Below are positions 26,275 to 39,865 of a DNA stretch of 64,000 bases, in pieces. Numbering within the stretch: position 1 is the first letter of the stretch; each line of letters opens with the position of its first letter. Origin of the DNA: Allorhodopirellula heiligendammensis (lineage in GTDB: Bacteria > Planctomycetota > Planctomycetia > Pirellulales > Pirellulaceae); the NCBI RefSeq assembly GCF_007860105.1, contig NZ_SJPU01000001.1:682001-746000 (forward strand). Reading direction: 5' to 3'. Under the pieces are notes generated by a model. It saw only the letters and a list, made by a program, of their open reading frames with translations. It was not told where the DNA came from and did not search any database. Made by a program: the position numbers and the translations under genes.

Positions 26275-27858
26275 TTATTCATAATCCCACTTCATGATCC
26301 AGGGGTCATCGAATTGCTTCTGAGCGGCCTTCAGTTTAGCTTGATATTTCTTCAGCAATTCTTGATTTCCCGAACTCTCGGCGAGATTATGTTGTTCGTA
26401 AGGATCCGCCACGATATCAAATAGTTCGAACTCGGGTCGCTGGATATAATGACCGACGGTGGTGTTGCCGTAGGGAGCTTCGAGACCTTTGGCGAGCTGG
26501 GCCTGCCAACTGCTCGCTGCCCACAGGTCGCTGGCAAAGGGATAGGGAAGCGGGTGGGCGATGTTCCAAATCAGTTTGTATTTTTCGTCGCGAATGACTC
26601 GCATCGGATAATACATCTGAATTTCGTGGAACGTGTGTGAGGCAAAAATCTCGTTGTGGTGTGAACGTTCTGGATTGCTCAATACATCGAGCCACGACGT
26701 GCCGTGATAGTGATCCAGAGGCTGACCACCGTCCCGGTTGTCAATGGGCGACAGGCCTTTCTCGAGCCAGTACTTGCGGGCGTTTAGCATGTCTTTGGGG
26801 GCGTTCTTCTTCCGATTGAGGCCACCAGCGAAATCCAAAAGTGTGGGTGTGACGTCCACGTGGCTGACCAAAGCATCGCTTTCGACACCCCGTTCGGCGA
26901 CGTACGGATTTCGCACCACCATGGGAACCCTTAACCCACCCTCGTAGACGGTTGTTTTCCCACCGGCGAATGCCATCCCATGATCGGATGTGAAAACGAT
27001 CAGAGTTTTCTCATACAGGCCTGCGTCTTTGAGAATCTGCACCAGACGCGCTACCCCTTGATCAATTCGACTGCACGATTGGTAGTACTGAGCCAGTTCG
27101 CTGCGGGTCTCGGGTGTGTCGGGCAGAAACGGAGGGACAATCACATCCGCGGGATCGAAGAAGACTTCCTTCACACCCGGAAACTCACCATGTTTCGCTT
27201 TGTTGCCGAACAGGTTGGGTTTGAGTTTCAGGTCGGACGTCTTGTCGACACCACCACCGCGGTGCGGATCGGACGTGGCAAAGTAGAGAAAGAAGGGCCG
27301 CTCGTCGGTGGTGTCTGTGATGAACTCTTTCGCGGTATCGGCCATGGCGACCGCGTTGCGGCTATTTCCCGTTAGGTAAGTTTCGAAGTGGTACACTTCC
27401 TCCGGAGCGACGTGGTACTTGCCGATCTGGCCGGTGCGGTACCCAGCACGCTGCATCACTCGCGGCAGTGCCAGTCCAATCACATCGTCAAACGATGAGA
27501 ACTTATGATAATGGTGCTGATGTCCAAATTGTCCGTTGCGGTGGTTTTGCAGGCCGCTCATGATGACGCTACGGCTGGCACTGCAGGATGCCGTCGTGGC
27601 GAAGGCATTGCGAAAAATCAGGCCGTCAGCGGCAACGGCATCGATCGCTGGCGTCACCGCACAGGGATCTCCATAGCAACCCAGCGTCGGGCTCTCGTCG
27701 TCTGTAATGATGAATAGCACGTTCCGCTCGGCAGCGTGGGAGGTTGCCGCCAGCGTCACGCTGCAAGCAAAGCATGCCAATAGAGTTGCGGCCGCTGCCC
27801 AGGGGCGTCCCTGCCGAATACCGAATGAAATTCGAGAAGTTGAGCTTGTGATATACAT
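26275..27858 (-). CDS. Secreted formylglycine-dependent sulfatase (heparan N-sulfatase-like)
   Basis: A 527-residue arylsulfatase-family enzyme. The start at ATG 27858 (MYITSSTSRI) gives a signal peptide ending LAATSHAAER. The metal-binding start is VLFIITDDESPTLGCYG. The sulfatase signature CSASR places the formylglycine precursor at Cys92, and TGQIGKYH, YFATSDPHRG and VFTSDHGMAFAGGKTTVYE supply the remaining active-site residues. The two HHYH-type stretches and length fit the N-sulfoglucosamine sulfohydrolase-like branch. It probably removes sulfate from algal or animal polysaccharides in the periplasm. Maturation needs a formylglycine-generating enzyme, which is not in the window. Its start codon overlaps the divergent start of the next gene. 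Confidence 0.9.
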   Translation of the reverse strand: MYITSSTSRISFGIRQGRPWAAAATLLACFACSVTLAATSHAAERNVLFIITDDESPTLGCYGDPCAVTPAIDAVAADGLIFRNAFATTASCSASRSVIMSGLQNHRNGQFGHQHHYHKFSSFDDVIGLALPRVMQRAGYRTGQIGKYHVAPEEVYHFETYLTGNSRNAVAMADTAKEFITDTTDERPFFLYFATSDPHRGGGVDKTSDLKLKPNLFGNKAKHGEFPGVKEVFFDPADVIVPPFLPDTPETRSELAQYYQSCSRIDQGVARLVQILKDAGLYEKTLIVFTSDHGMAFAGGKTTVYEGGLRVPMVVRNPYVAERGVESDALVSHVDVTPTLLDFAGGLNRKKNAPKDMLNARKYWLEKGLSPIDNRDGGQPLDHYHGTSWLDVLSNPERSHHNEIFASHTFHEIQMYYPMRVIRDEKYKLIWNIAHPLPYPFASDLWAASSWQAQLAKGLEAPYGNTTVGHYIQRPEFELFDIVADPYEQHNLAESSGNQELLKKYQAKLKAAQKQFDDPWIMKWDYE

Positions 27859-29656
27859 GAAAAACGGTTGCCTTAACCAACATACTGCGAGAGTGTTACG
27901 GAAGCCCGCTATTCTAACCCATCGGGTGTGGTTGGGGGTGTGGAGTCTGGTTTTCCTGCTCGCAGCCGGGGCACCCGCGGCCGACCGCAGTGCGGCGTAT
28001 TTACCAGCGGCATCGGCTGTTTCTGCCGCCGAATCGATCGCACCCGCAGATGCTGCGATTTGGCAGGCCGGCATCCTACCCACCGCGGCGGTAGGAATTG
28101 ACGCAGACTCGCGAGGTGGTGATGCAGATTGGTGGCGCTACGTCGCCTTGTGGCGTGGCCATCACGACAATCTCGCATCGCCAGCCATCCGTCGTTGGCT
28201 GGCACTGCCCTTATCCGATGAAGTTCAACTGACCGCGCGGAAAGGGCGTTTGGCACCTCGCTTCTTGCCGTGGAAAGCCGCCAGTTTTGCGGTCGTGCAA
28301 ACGCCTCATTTCGAGATTCTGACACGGGCGAATGGGCCCGATTCTAAACAGATCGCACGGGACCTCGAACGAATCTATTGGGTCTGGACGCAACTCTATT
28401 TCCCGCTCTGGAGTGGTCGAGATCAGGTTGCCGTTAGCCTGGCCGATTGGAACCCCTCGTCGACATCTGCCGACGAGTTTCTATCTCAACATGCCCGCTC
28501 CCGGCTTTCCCTGCGAAAGCGACATCGGGTGGTCCTGCTGCCCGATGAGACATCCTACCAGCAGACCATTGCCCATCCACAAATCGCAGCGGGTAGCTCC
28601 GCCACAATCGCGGCCTCGACTGGATTCTACAGCGACTCTCTGACAACGTCCTTCTTTTATCCTCAAGCAGACCAGTCTGCGATCGCGCACGAGATCTGCC
28701 ACCAGTTATTCGAAGAGGCGACGGATCGCGGTCGCGCTAATGCGACCACGGCAACTACGAATGAGTTTTGGTTAGTCGAAGGTATTGCTGGGCATTTTGA
28801 ATCCCTGCAATACGGCGATACCCTGGCCAGTGTTGGAGGGTGGGATAGCAATCGCTTGCAGTACGCCCGCTATCAGAATTTGATTGCTCGTCAAGGCAGT
28901 ATTCCGATTGATGAACTGCGCGGAAATCGCACGGAGATCCAGCGGCGAGGTGATCTGGCACGATGGTACTCGCAGTCGATCCTGCAAACGCACGACGCTC
29001 TCGATCGTGATCCTGCATCACCACGGCGAGCGATCATCCTGAACATGCTGGCGGGCATTTACGGCGTGGATATCACCGACTTTGTCAGTCTACGTGACAT
29101 CAATTCCGAGACGCTCGATCCTGCCGAGCGAACTGATCATTATCTAATGCTTGATGACGCCGATTTGCTCGCCCATCCGATTACAGGCAATGCAGGTGCC
29201 ATTTGCTTGGCCGCATGTGAGGTTTCCGATCGCGGTTGGGACTCACTTCCGCCGCTCCCGCACATCCGCTGGTTTGATGCCTCCCGTACTGCGATCACAG
29301 ACGACTCAGTGCGACGTCTGCTCGGTGACGCCTCAGGGATTGACCAGTTGAGTTTGGAAGCGACCAAGGTCACTCCAGCAATCGGGGGTCTACTCTCGCG
29401 GGCGATCGAGCTACGCGAACTCGATCTCAGCTGGACAGCGATTGACAATTCGGTCGTGGAACTGCTGAAAACGTGTCCGCATCTAGAGACAATCTGGATT
29501 ACCGGAACGCCGATTACCGATGACGTGATCGACGTCATCGCTGCCCTGCCGAATCTGAAAACCATCGATCTTCAGCGCACCCAGGTCTCCGCGGCGGGGC
29601 TCCAGCGATTGCAGACGCTTCGCCCCGAGCTGGACATCAATCCGCTGCAGTTCTGA
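27857..29656 (+). CDS. Exported HEXXH metallopeptidase-like protein with C-terminal leucine-rich repeats
   Basis: A protein of 599 residues if it starts at ATG 27857 (MKNGCLNQHT); GTG 27893 would also precede the signal peptide (VWLGVWSLVFLLAAGAPAA). The central domain has the zinc motif AHEICHQLFEE (His278, Glu279, His282) and a downstream Glu308 in VEGIAGHFES, the gluzincin pattern seen in DUF1570-like planctomycete proteins. The last 130 residues are leucine-rich repeats of the RNI type (LRELDLSWTAIDNSVVELL, LETIWITGTPITDDVIDVI, LKTIDLQRTQVSAAGLQRL). The combination suggests a secreted protease whose LRR region binds a partner or substrate. No substrate can be named. Confidence 0.75.
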   Translation: MKNGCLNQHTARVLRKPAILTHRVWLGVWSLVFLLAAGAPAADRSAAYLPAASAVSAAESIAPADAAIWQAGILPTAAVGIDADSRGGDADWWRYVALWRGHHDNLASPAIRRWLALPLSDEVQLTARKGRLAPRFLPWKAASFAVVQTPHFEILTRANGPDSKQIARDLERIYWVWTQLYFPLWSGRDQVAVSLADWNPSSTSADEFLSQHARSRLSLRKRHRVVLLPDETSYQQTIAHPQIAAGSSATIAASTGFYSDSLTTSFFYPQADQSAIAHEICHQLFEEATDRGRANATTATTNEFWLVEGIAGHFESLQYGDTLASVGGWDSNRLQYARYQNLIARQGSIPIDELRGNRTEIQRRGDLARWYSQSILQTHDALDRDPASPRRAIILNMLAGIYGVDITDFVSLRDINSETLDPAERTDHYLMLDDADLLAHPITGNAGAICLAACEVSDRGWDSLPPLPHIRWFDASRTAITDDSVRRLLGDASGIDQLSLEATKVTPAIGGLLSRAIELRELDLSWTAIDNSVVELLKTCPHLETIWITGTPITDDVIDVIAALPNLKTIDLQRTQVSAAGLQRLQTLRPELDINPLQF

Positions 29657-29802
29657 ACCGGAGACTGTTCATGATGGCGTGGATTGGTCGTGTGAGGATT
29701 ATCTAGCCGATTCCGAAATTTCTCTCACCTTTGTCAGTTACCACGTCAGCGGGTAGGATGCTGCTTTCCGCTTGCCAACCCCCGAATTACGGTCGACTGC
29801 TG

Positions 29803-31173
29803 ATGTCTCCCGATCTCGATCCCACACCCCAATTGCCGATCCCAGCAACTGACGTCCGTAACAATCAACGGTCTGACGCTGATTCGACTTCGATCTCAGC
29901 GGAGCAGAGCAATGAATTGATTTCCGAGCCGGTGTCTTTTGGGATGCAAGCGTCCCGTGTGGTAACCGATGAGGCTATCGCGGCGGCGAGTCAGAATGCT
30001 GTGGAAGACTTGGAAGTCAAGGATGCTCAAGTCATTTTCAATACGGTCTGGGACGACCTCGAAGAGGAGATCGGGCACGAAAATCTCAGGTTTTCTAAGG
30101 AATTGATCTTACTGGGTGGAGCGCCCGGCTCGGGGAAAGGCACCAACACCGAATTCATTGCGAAGGCTCGTGGCCTGACCTGCCCTCCGATTGTGATCAG
30201 CGATCTACTGAATACTCCCGAGGCCGAACGCATCAAAGAAGCGGGCGGCATGGTGGGTGACACCGAGGTGGTCGGAATCCTGTTTCGAAAACTGCTCGAG
30301 GAAGTTTACCGCGACGGATGTATTCTCGACGGCTTCCCACGTACACGGGTGCAGGTGGAGTGCCTGCACTTGCTCGTTCAAAAAATGAACCAGCTCTATC
30401 GTGAGTACCACCACACACCGTTGGCGATTAACTTTCGCAAACCGACTGTTCATGCCGTCGTGTTGTTTATCGATGAGAAAACGAGCATAGAGCGGCAGCT
30501 GCTACGGGGACGCAAAATTGCCGCTCACAATGAGCGCATCCAGCGTGAAGGTAGCGGTCTGGAGATCGAACTTCGGCCGACGGATCTTGATCCGATCGCC
30601 GCGAAACGTCGCTACCGTGTGTTCAAGGAAAAAACATGGGACGCGCTGCAGTCACTCAAGCAGATTTATCATTACCACTTCATTGACGCTGACGGGCCGA
30701 TCGATGAAGTGGAAAAGAAGATTCGTGTTGAGTTGGATTATCAATCGTCACTCGAACTCGATCCAGAGACCTATGATGCTGTACGCGGTTTACCGCTGGC
30801 AAGTGAGATGGGCGTTCACGCGCGGCAGGAACTCGTCCGTCGCTTAGATAGCTACCAACTCGGTCACCGGGAACTCTTCCACCGTGTCATCGAGATCATC
30901 GATAAAAGATTCATGCCCATCATCCAGCGTCACGCGATCGCGGGACTTGCGGTTATCAATAGCGAGGATTCCATCTTCGAAGATCCGATCACGTTGGCGA
31001 TGGTCATCGATGTGTTTGCCGAACGCGGTTTTCGCGGCGTCGCCAACATTAACTTCGCCGAAACACCCGATCATTTTAACCTTGAGACGGGCAAGATTAC
31101 CTGCCGGACCAAAAAGATCTTCCGCTTTCAAATTCGCTTCGAAGGCAGTGAGATCCGGCGTGGCGGCAGGTAA
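29803..31173 (+). CDS. Adenylate-kinase-like nucleoside monophosphate kinase with C-terminal extension
   Basis: A 456-residue cytosolic protein. ATG 29803 (MSPDLDPTPQ) is preferred over TTG 29731 and ATG 29758. Residues about 100-310 are an adenylate-kinase domain: P-loop GAPGSGKGT (near 107), GCILDGFPRTRVQ, and a LID-like RQLLRGRKIAAHNERI with Arg residues typical of phosphate transfer. Ordinary adenylate kinases have about 215 residues; here there is an N-terminal acidic extension of about 95 residues and a C-terminal domain of about 140 (FHRVIEIIDKRFMPIIQRH, GFRGVANINFAETPDHFNL) that I do not recognise. It is followed after 5 bp by the futalosine hydrolase gene, so they are probably co-translated. 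Confidence 0.8.
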   Translation: MSPDLDPTPQLPIPATDVRNNQRSDADSTSISAEQSNELISEPVSFGMQASRVVTDEAIAAASQNAVEDLEVKDAQVIFNTVWDDLEEEIGHENLRFSKELILLGGAPGSGKGTNTEFIAKARGLTCPPIVISDLLNTPEAERIKEAGGMVGDTEVVGILFRKLLEEVYRDGCILDGFPRTRVQVECLHLLVQKMNQLYREYHHTPLAINFRKPTVHAVVLFIDEKTSIERQLLRGRKIAAHNERIQREGSGLEIELRPTDLDPIAAKRRYRVFKEKTWDALQSLKQIYHYHFIDADGPIDEVEKKIRVELDYQSSLELDPETYDAVRGLPLASEMGVHARQELVRRLDSYQLGHRELFHRVIEIIDKRFMPIIQRHAIAGLAVINSEDSIFEDPITLAMVIDVFAERGFRGVANINFAETPDHFNLETGKITCRTKKIFRFQIRFEGSEIRRGGR

Positions 31174-31178
31174 CTGAA

Positions 31179-31913
31179 GTGGCTGCAAGTTCCGCCTGCG
31201 ATCACGACTCGCACTCAACCGCCGCGGGACGTCGACTGCTGCTGATTCCGACGGCGATGGAGCGAGATCGATTGGTCTCGGCGATGTTGCGCCGTGGGGA
31301 TGCGGGACACGCATTGGTGGGCACGACGAGAATCGAAACGTGTGGGTTCGGAGTTGTGGCTGCCGCGGCGATGACGATGCGGTATCTCGATCAGCACCGC
31401 CCAATTCACGTCATCTTGGCCGGCATTGCCGGTTCCCTTGGACCGGAGTGTGAGGTTGGCTCGGCATACTGGTTTGACGAAGTCGTCTGCGATGGGATCG
31501 GCGTTGGTTCCGAGGACTCGTATCTATCGGCGACCGTACTCGGTTGGAACCACCTTGATGCAGACGCGAGCGGCGAACCGATTGGAGATCGCCTTGGGCT
31601 GCACCTGCCTGAATCGTCCACGGAAGGTGCACGCAGCCCTGGACTGCTGACTCGCTGCGCCGCATCACCCACTCTTGAGGATGCACAGGCGGCGCGGCGA
31701 CGTGCCGAGCAAACGTGTTTGGGAAAGACTTTCGCAGCGGAGGACATGGAAGGATTCGCGGTGGCGCTTGCATGTCAAGTCGCAGGCGTTCCTCTCTCAA
31801 TTGTCCGCGGAATTTCCAATGAGGCTGGGGATCGGAATCATTCGACCTGGAAAACCGCACCCGCTCTGGATGGGGTCGCCGAGCAGCTGTGTTCGCTTGA
31901 TGCGATCGACTGA
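31179..31913 (+). CDS. mqnB: Futalosine hydrolase (menaquinone biosynthesis)
   Basis: A 244-residue protein of the nucleoside phosphorylase fold that cleaves futalosine to hypoxanthine and dehypoxanthine futalosine in the MqnABCD menaquinone pathway. Motifs: LLLIPTAMERDRL, VILAGIAGSLGPECEVGSAYW, AEDMEGFAVALAC and SIVRGISNEAGDR; the last two are the catalytic Glu/Asp region of the family. The start is GTG 31179, five bases after the preceding stop, with GGCAGG in front as ribosome site. A 5'-methylthioadenosine/adenosylhomocysteine nucleosidase is the alternative, but the sequence around ISNEAGDR and the length favour MqnB. Other mqn genes are not in the window. Confidence 0.8.
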   Translation: MAASSACDHDSHSTAAGRRLLLIPTAMERDRLVSAMLRRGDAGHALVGTTRIETCGFGVVAAAAMTMRYLDQHRPIHVILAGIAGSLGPECEVGSAYWFDEVVCDGIGVGSEDSYLSATVLGWNHLDADASGEPIGDRLGLHLPESSTEGARSPGLLTRCAASPTLEDAQAARRRAEQTCLGKTFAAEDMEGFAVALACQVAGVPLSIVRGISNEAGDRNHSTWKTAPALDGVAEQLCSLDAID

Positions 31914-32119
31914 AAGAGTTTGTGAGCCAAAAGTAATTTGTCCTTCCATCCTCACCATTTCTTCCGCAGTGGCAGCGCTCATTTCGGACGCTCACCCTGA
32001 TACATCCAGAATTCAACATCGTGGCGCTACCCGCGATCCACCTCGGGGTGCACAATATTACTTGTGCCCACGGTGACTTCCCAGTGATAAATACATGTTG
32101 CCCGAACGCGTCGCACGCT

Positions 32120-32584
32120 ATGTCATCTGAACCGAACCCATACTTGACGCCCGCTGACCTCCACCCAGTTGTGACGCGCCGCCGGATGAAGGCTTCTCCG
32201 AAGTTGCGTCTCGCATTCATTTGTGCTGCCACTGCATACCTTGTTTTTACCGCGATGTTGCTGACATCGACCCCCGTGGATCAGCGGTACGGCGCCTTGT
32301 TCGTTTGGAACCTGCCGATCGTAGCGACAATGTCGCTGGCGGGTTTCTGGTCCAAAACGCTTGCAGGAAGCTCAGCAATCGTTGCAGCGAGCGTTCAGAT
32401 CGTGTTTGCCGTGCTGTCACGATATCTTGCGTTCGGTGGCGACATTACCGGAACCGTCGTCATTACAACCCCGATCGTTCTCGTGTTGCTCGGTCTCGGT
32501 CTCGGTCTTTTAGCATTGAAACCGGCTGCAAGTGCGGAGCAATCCTGCGATTCACACGAACTCGGACCTGGCGATCAACGCTGA
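32120..32584 (+). CDS. Small four-helix membrane protein, unknown function
   Basis: A 154-residue protein from ATG 32120 (MSSEPNPYLTPAD). The N-terminal NPYxxP-like cytosolic leader is frequent in planctomycete membrane proteins. Four hydrophobic segments follow: LAFICAATAYLVFTAMLL, LFVWNLPIVATMSLAGFW, AIVAASVQIVFAVLSRYL and VVITTPIVLVLLGLGLGLLA, then a polar tail. No family is recognised. It ends 52 bp before the convergent beta-galactosidase stop. Confidence 0.6.
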   Translation: MSSEPNPYLTPADLHPVVTRRRMKASPKLRLAFICAATAYLVFTAMLLTSTPVDQRYGALFVWNLPIVATMSLAGFWSKTLAGSSAIVAASVQIVFAVLSRYLAFGGDITGTVVITTPIVLVLLGLGLGLLALKPAASAEQSCDSHELGPGDQR

Positions 32585-32635
32585 CACGATTGCTCTACCC
32601 ACTGTCTAGTGAAGGTGGTGAATGCCTGTGTCATC

Positions 32636-36688
<4,053 letters not shown>

Positions 36689-37879
36689 TTACTTGCTGCC
36701 GCGAGCGATCTGGCGAAGTTCTTCGATACATTCGCTCATCACGCCGGGATTGATCTCGTGCACATTCACGCTTTCGCCGATATCACGGAGCATGGTTACC
36801 GTGAGCCGGCCACCGAGATGTTGGCGAAACTCCTCGAGTCCGCACAGCACCGCATCAGAGTCATCGAGAGCGTCGCACCACAGGGGAGAGCCGATTGCGG
36901 CAATGGCCTGGCACACCCGCATCGCCTTTTCATGTTCCAACCCCAGCACACGGGCGGAATAGAGTGTATCGAGCGCTACGCCAATTCCGACTGCTTCACC
37001 ATGTCTCAGTTCATAATCCGTCATCGGTTCGAGTCGGTGGGCGGACCAGTGTCCGAAGTCAAGCGGTCGCGCTTCCAAGGCTTCAAACGGATCTCCACCC
37101 AAGGTGATGTGATCGAGATGCAGGCGACACGATCGGGCGATGACCTCCGAACTGACGGCGGGATCCCGCTGTTGAATTTCCGCAGCATGCGATTCAATCC
37201 ATTGAAAAAAGGAAGCATCCTTCAATAGCGCGACCTTGATCGCCTCGGTGAGTCCCGAGTGGAAATCGCGGTCAGGCAGGGATTGCAAAATTGCTGCGTC
37301 GTTGATCACCGCCCAGGGGACGGCAAAGGTGCCGATCCAGTTCTTTTTACCGAATTGGTTGACCGCATTTTTAACACCGATGCCGGAATCGGATTGGGCA
37401 AGCGTCGTCGAGGGTAACCGGATGAGGCGGATACCCCGGTGGGCGATTGCTGCTGCGTACCCAGCGACATCGAGTACCGCCCCACCGCCAGCGACAATTA
37501 TATAGCTCCGTCGATCCATGTCATGATCGTTGATGAGACCGAGCAACTGCTGCAAGACCTCGGCCGAATTCTTGCATTGTTCTCCGCCAATAATCGTGTG
37601 TGTTTGCCCCACCAGGTTTACGCGATCGGTACTGGCCAGTCGCTCCCCGAGGCGGCTGGCGAGGTCCAGATGCTCGGCAGTCGCGTCGTGCAAATTGGAA
37701 TCCACCCAGAACTGCACCTTGGCAGGCTGCTCCGCGTCGCCAGTGAGCAAATCAATGAGCACGTCAAAATCGTTGCCCGCGACGTCGAGGGTGTGCCGCA
37801 AGCGGTGTGTGAACGAGACGACGAACGGGACATCGATATCGTTCACCGGTTGATGTTCACTGGATGGTCGAGGTTCCAT
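36689..37879 (-). CDS. 3-dehydroquinate synthase family protein, EboD-like
   Basis: A 396-residue sugar-phosphate cyclase; ATG 37879 (MEPRPSSEHQ) is preferred over GTG 37990. The NAD-binding segment reads YIIVAGGGAVLDVAGYAAA, followed by RLPSTTLAQSDSGIGVKNAV and GKKNWIGTFAVPWAVI. Metal ligands are visible: Glu in LTEAIKVALLKD, His in GHWSAHRLE, and His in LRHGEAVGIG. The FTHRLRHT start, the AQSDSGIGVKN wording and the KKNWIGTF block resemble EboD proteins more than housekeeping AroB. Whether it makes dehydroquinate or another cyclitol cannot be decided; other ebo genes are not adjacent. aroDE in this window would be its pathway partner if it is AroB. Confidence 0.75.
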   Translation of the reverse strand: MEPRPSSEHQPVNDIDVPFVVSFTHRLRHTLDVAGNDFDVLIDLLTGDAEQPAKVQFWVDSNLHDATAEHLDLASRLGERLASTDRVNLVGQTHTIIGGEQCKNSAEVLQQLLGLINDHDMDRRSYIIVAGGGAVLDVAGYAAAIAHRGIRLIRLPSTTLAQSDSGIGVKNAVNQFGKKNWIGTFAVPWAVINDAAILQSLPDRDFHSGLTEAIKVALLKDASFFQWIESHAAEIQQRDPAVSSEVIARSCRLHLDHITLGGDPFEALEARPLDFGHWSAHRLEPMTDYELRHGEAVGIGVALDTLYSARVLGLEHEKAMRVCQAIAAIGSPLWCDALDDSDAVLCGLEEFRQHLGGRLTVTMLRDIGESVNVHEINPGVMSECIEELRQIARGSK

Positions 37880-38127
37880 TGGCTGAGCCGTCGTTCGCTG
37901 CACACAGGCACTCCTTTGCCCCCCGCAGATGGGGCGAGGATGCGATGCCGCAGATTGGGCGGGCACGACAGATTCAGCATGATCAGACACGAGGCGGGCG
38001 GTGGGGAGAGTAGGAAGAAACGGTGGGGGCGTTAAGAAGTGGGATTGATGTTGAGTGACGGGACGTTACAACGCCGCTTTGACTTATTGTAACTGCAAAT
38101 GGACTCGTTCCCAAGGAACCCACGACG

Positions 38128-39165
38128 ATGCAACAACGACGACTTGGCCGCAGCGGATTGACGGTTTCCGAAATTTGTATGGGCACCATGACATTTGGCA
38201 GTACGTGCGATGAACCCCTCTCGCACGCCATCTGCGATATGGCGTTCGATGCGGGCGTCAATTTCTTCGATGCTGCGGAGATTTATCCCGTACCGCCCCA
38301 GAAAGAAACGGTGGGAGTCACCGAAGAGTTCGTCGGTCGCTGGTTGGCGGGAAAGCCGAGAGACGCGATTACGGTCGCAACTAAGATCACGGGTCCTGGT
38401 CATGGTTGGTTTACACCCCCCGTGCGTCATGGCCGCACGACTCTCGATCGTCATCAAATCATCCGCTCTTGCGAGGACTCACTGCGGCGGCTCCAAACCG
38501 ACTATATCGATCTCTATCAGACACACTGGCCCGATCATGGATTGCCCTACGAAGAAGTCCTGGAGGCACTGACGCATCTGAAACGATCTGGCAAAGTCCG
38601 GGTGATCGGCTGCAGCAACGAAACCAGTTGGGGGTTGATGAAGAGTCTGTGGGCAGCCGATGTGTGCGACGTGGATCGCTATCAGACAGTGCAAAACAAT
38701 TTCAGTTTGATCAATCGCCGCTGCGAAAGCGAGTTGGCTCAGGTTTGCCGTCGCGAAAATGTCAGCCTGCTACCCTATTCGCCGTTGGGCGGTGGAGTGC
38801 TGACGGGCAAGTATAACGACGGGCCTCCGCCCGGTGCCCGATTTAGCGACTATCTCGCCGGATCTGGGGAGCGACAGAAACGTATGGCACAGCGTTTTGT
38901 CAACGATCGCACAATTGAAACGACGCGGCGGTTGATGCAAATCGCCCAGTCAATTGGTGTTACCGTGACCACCCTCGCCGTGGCGTGGAGCAAACAGCAC
39001 GATTTTGTGGCGTCCACCATCATCGGTGCCACAACGGTGGAGCAATTGCGTGAAAGTTTGGCCGCGGCCGATAGGATCCTTGATGCCGAAACCTTGGATC
39101 GGATCGATGAAATTGACGCTGAGATCCCCACGCCGATGACCGAGGACGGCCTGCGCAGATTGTAG
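38128..39165 (+). CDS. Aldo/keto reductase
   Basis: A 345-residue NADPH-dependent oxidoreductase of the aldo/keto reductase superfamily. The start at ATG 38128 is preceded by an AAGGAA ribosome site. The catalytic tetrad is visible as Asp in FFDAAEIYP (with Tyr of EIYP), Lys in VATKITGPG and His in YQTHWPDHG. The cofactor region near the C terminus reads [16 protein letters not shown]. The sequence ([38 protein letters not shown]) is closest in style to the Tas/YajO group. The substrate is unknown. It stands alone between a divergent cyclase and a lipoprotein gene. Confidence 0.9.
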   Translation: MQQRRLGRSGLTVSEICMGTMTFGSTCDEPLSHAICDMAFDAGVNFFDAAEIYPVPPQKETVGVTEEFVGRWLAGKPRDAITVATKITGPGHGWFTPPVRHGRTTLDRHQIIRSCEDSLRRLQTDYIDLYQTHWPDHGLPYEEVLEALTHLKRSGKVRVIGCSNETSWGLMKSLWAADVCDVDRYQTVQNNFSLINRRCESELAQVCRRENVSLLPYSPLGGGVLTGKYNDGPPPGARFSDYLAGSGERQKRMAQRFVNDRTIETTRRLMQIAQSIGVTVTTLAVAWSKQHDFVASTIIGATTVEQLRESLAAADRILDAETLDRIDEIDAEIPTPMTEDGLRRL

Positions 39166-39300
39166 CGCCGTCGCCGAGAAGACTGTGGTTTGCTCTGGCA
39201 GTCCCACCAAGATTATTGCTAGACCGGGTGTATTCTGCGATTTCGAACATGATATCGGTATGGACTCATCGTGTTTCACACCCAGCCCCATTGCTACCCT

Positions 39301-39732
39301 ATGCGCCCCGCGAAGTCACTCGATATTCGGCACCGCCGCGTAGCGACGTGCGTGGTAGTGCTGTTGGTATGCTGTCTCAGCACGGGCTGTGTCCGCCGCC
39401 GCATGACGGTGCGCACCTCGCCCCCGGGCGCTACGGTTTCGATCGACAACCAATTGATCGGTACGAGCCCCGCAGCGACCAGTTTCGTGTACTACGGCAC
39501 TCGCGAGATTCGGATCGAGAAAGATGGATACCGGACCGAAACCATTCGCCGCAAAATCAAGCCGCCCTGGTATGAATGGCCGGTGGCAGAGTTCGTTAGT
39601 GAGACGCTGTGGCCTGGGGAAATCCGCGACGAACGGATCATCGACGTCGAACTCGTGCCGGCGGTCACCGAATCGTCCGCTGAGGTGCTCGGCCGCGCCG
39701 AACTACTTCGCAGTCAATCCATTGGGGGCTGA
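39301..39732 (+). CDS. PEGA-domain lipoprotein
   Basis: A 143-residue lipoprotein; ATG 39301 is preferred over the upstream GTG 39271 because a signal peptide starts there. The lipobox is LSTGC, placing the lipidated Cys near residue 35. The PEGA-like beta domain follows (VRTSPPGATVSIDNQLIGTS, TREIRIEKDGYRTET), and then a Trp-rich segment PPWYEWPVAEFVSETLWPG. PEGA domains are found in surface proteins and are thought to mediate protein or polymer binding. The exact role is unknown. Confidence 0.85.
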   Translation: MRPAKSLDIRHRRVATCVVVLLVCCLSTGCVRRRMTVRTSPPGATVSIDNQLIGTSPAATSFVYYGTREIRIEKDGYRTETIRRKIKPPWYEWPVAEFVSETLWPGEIRDERIIDVELVPAVTESSAEVLGRAELLRSQSIGG

Positions 39733-39865
39733 GTTGCTGCAAGTTTGCTGAGTGTCCATTTTAAGCCCGTTTGTCGCCAGTTCGTCATAGCCTGGAGCGT
39801 TCCTCAGCTCTGGGGCTGCGTTGCATCAGACAATTCGTAAACTGCGTTCAATGCAGCGCTCTTAA

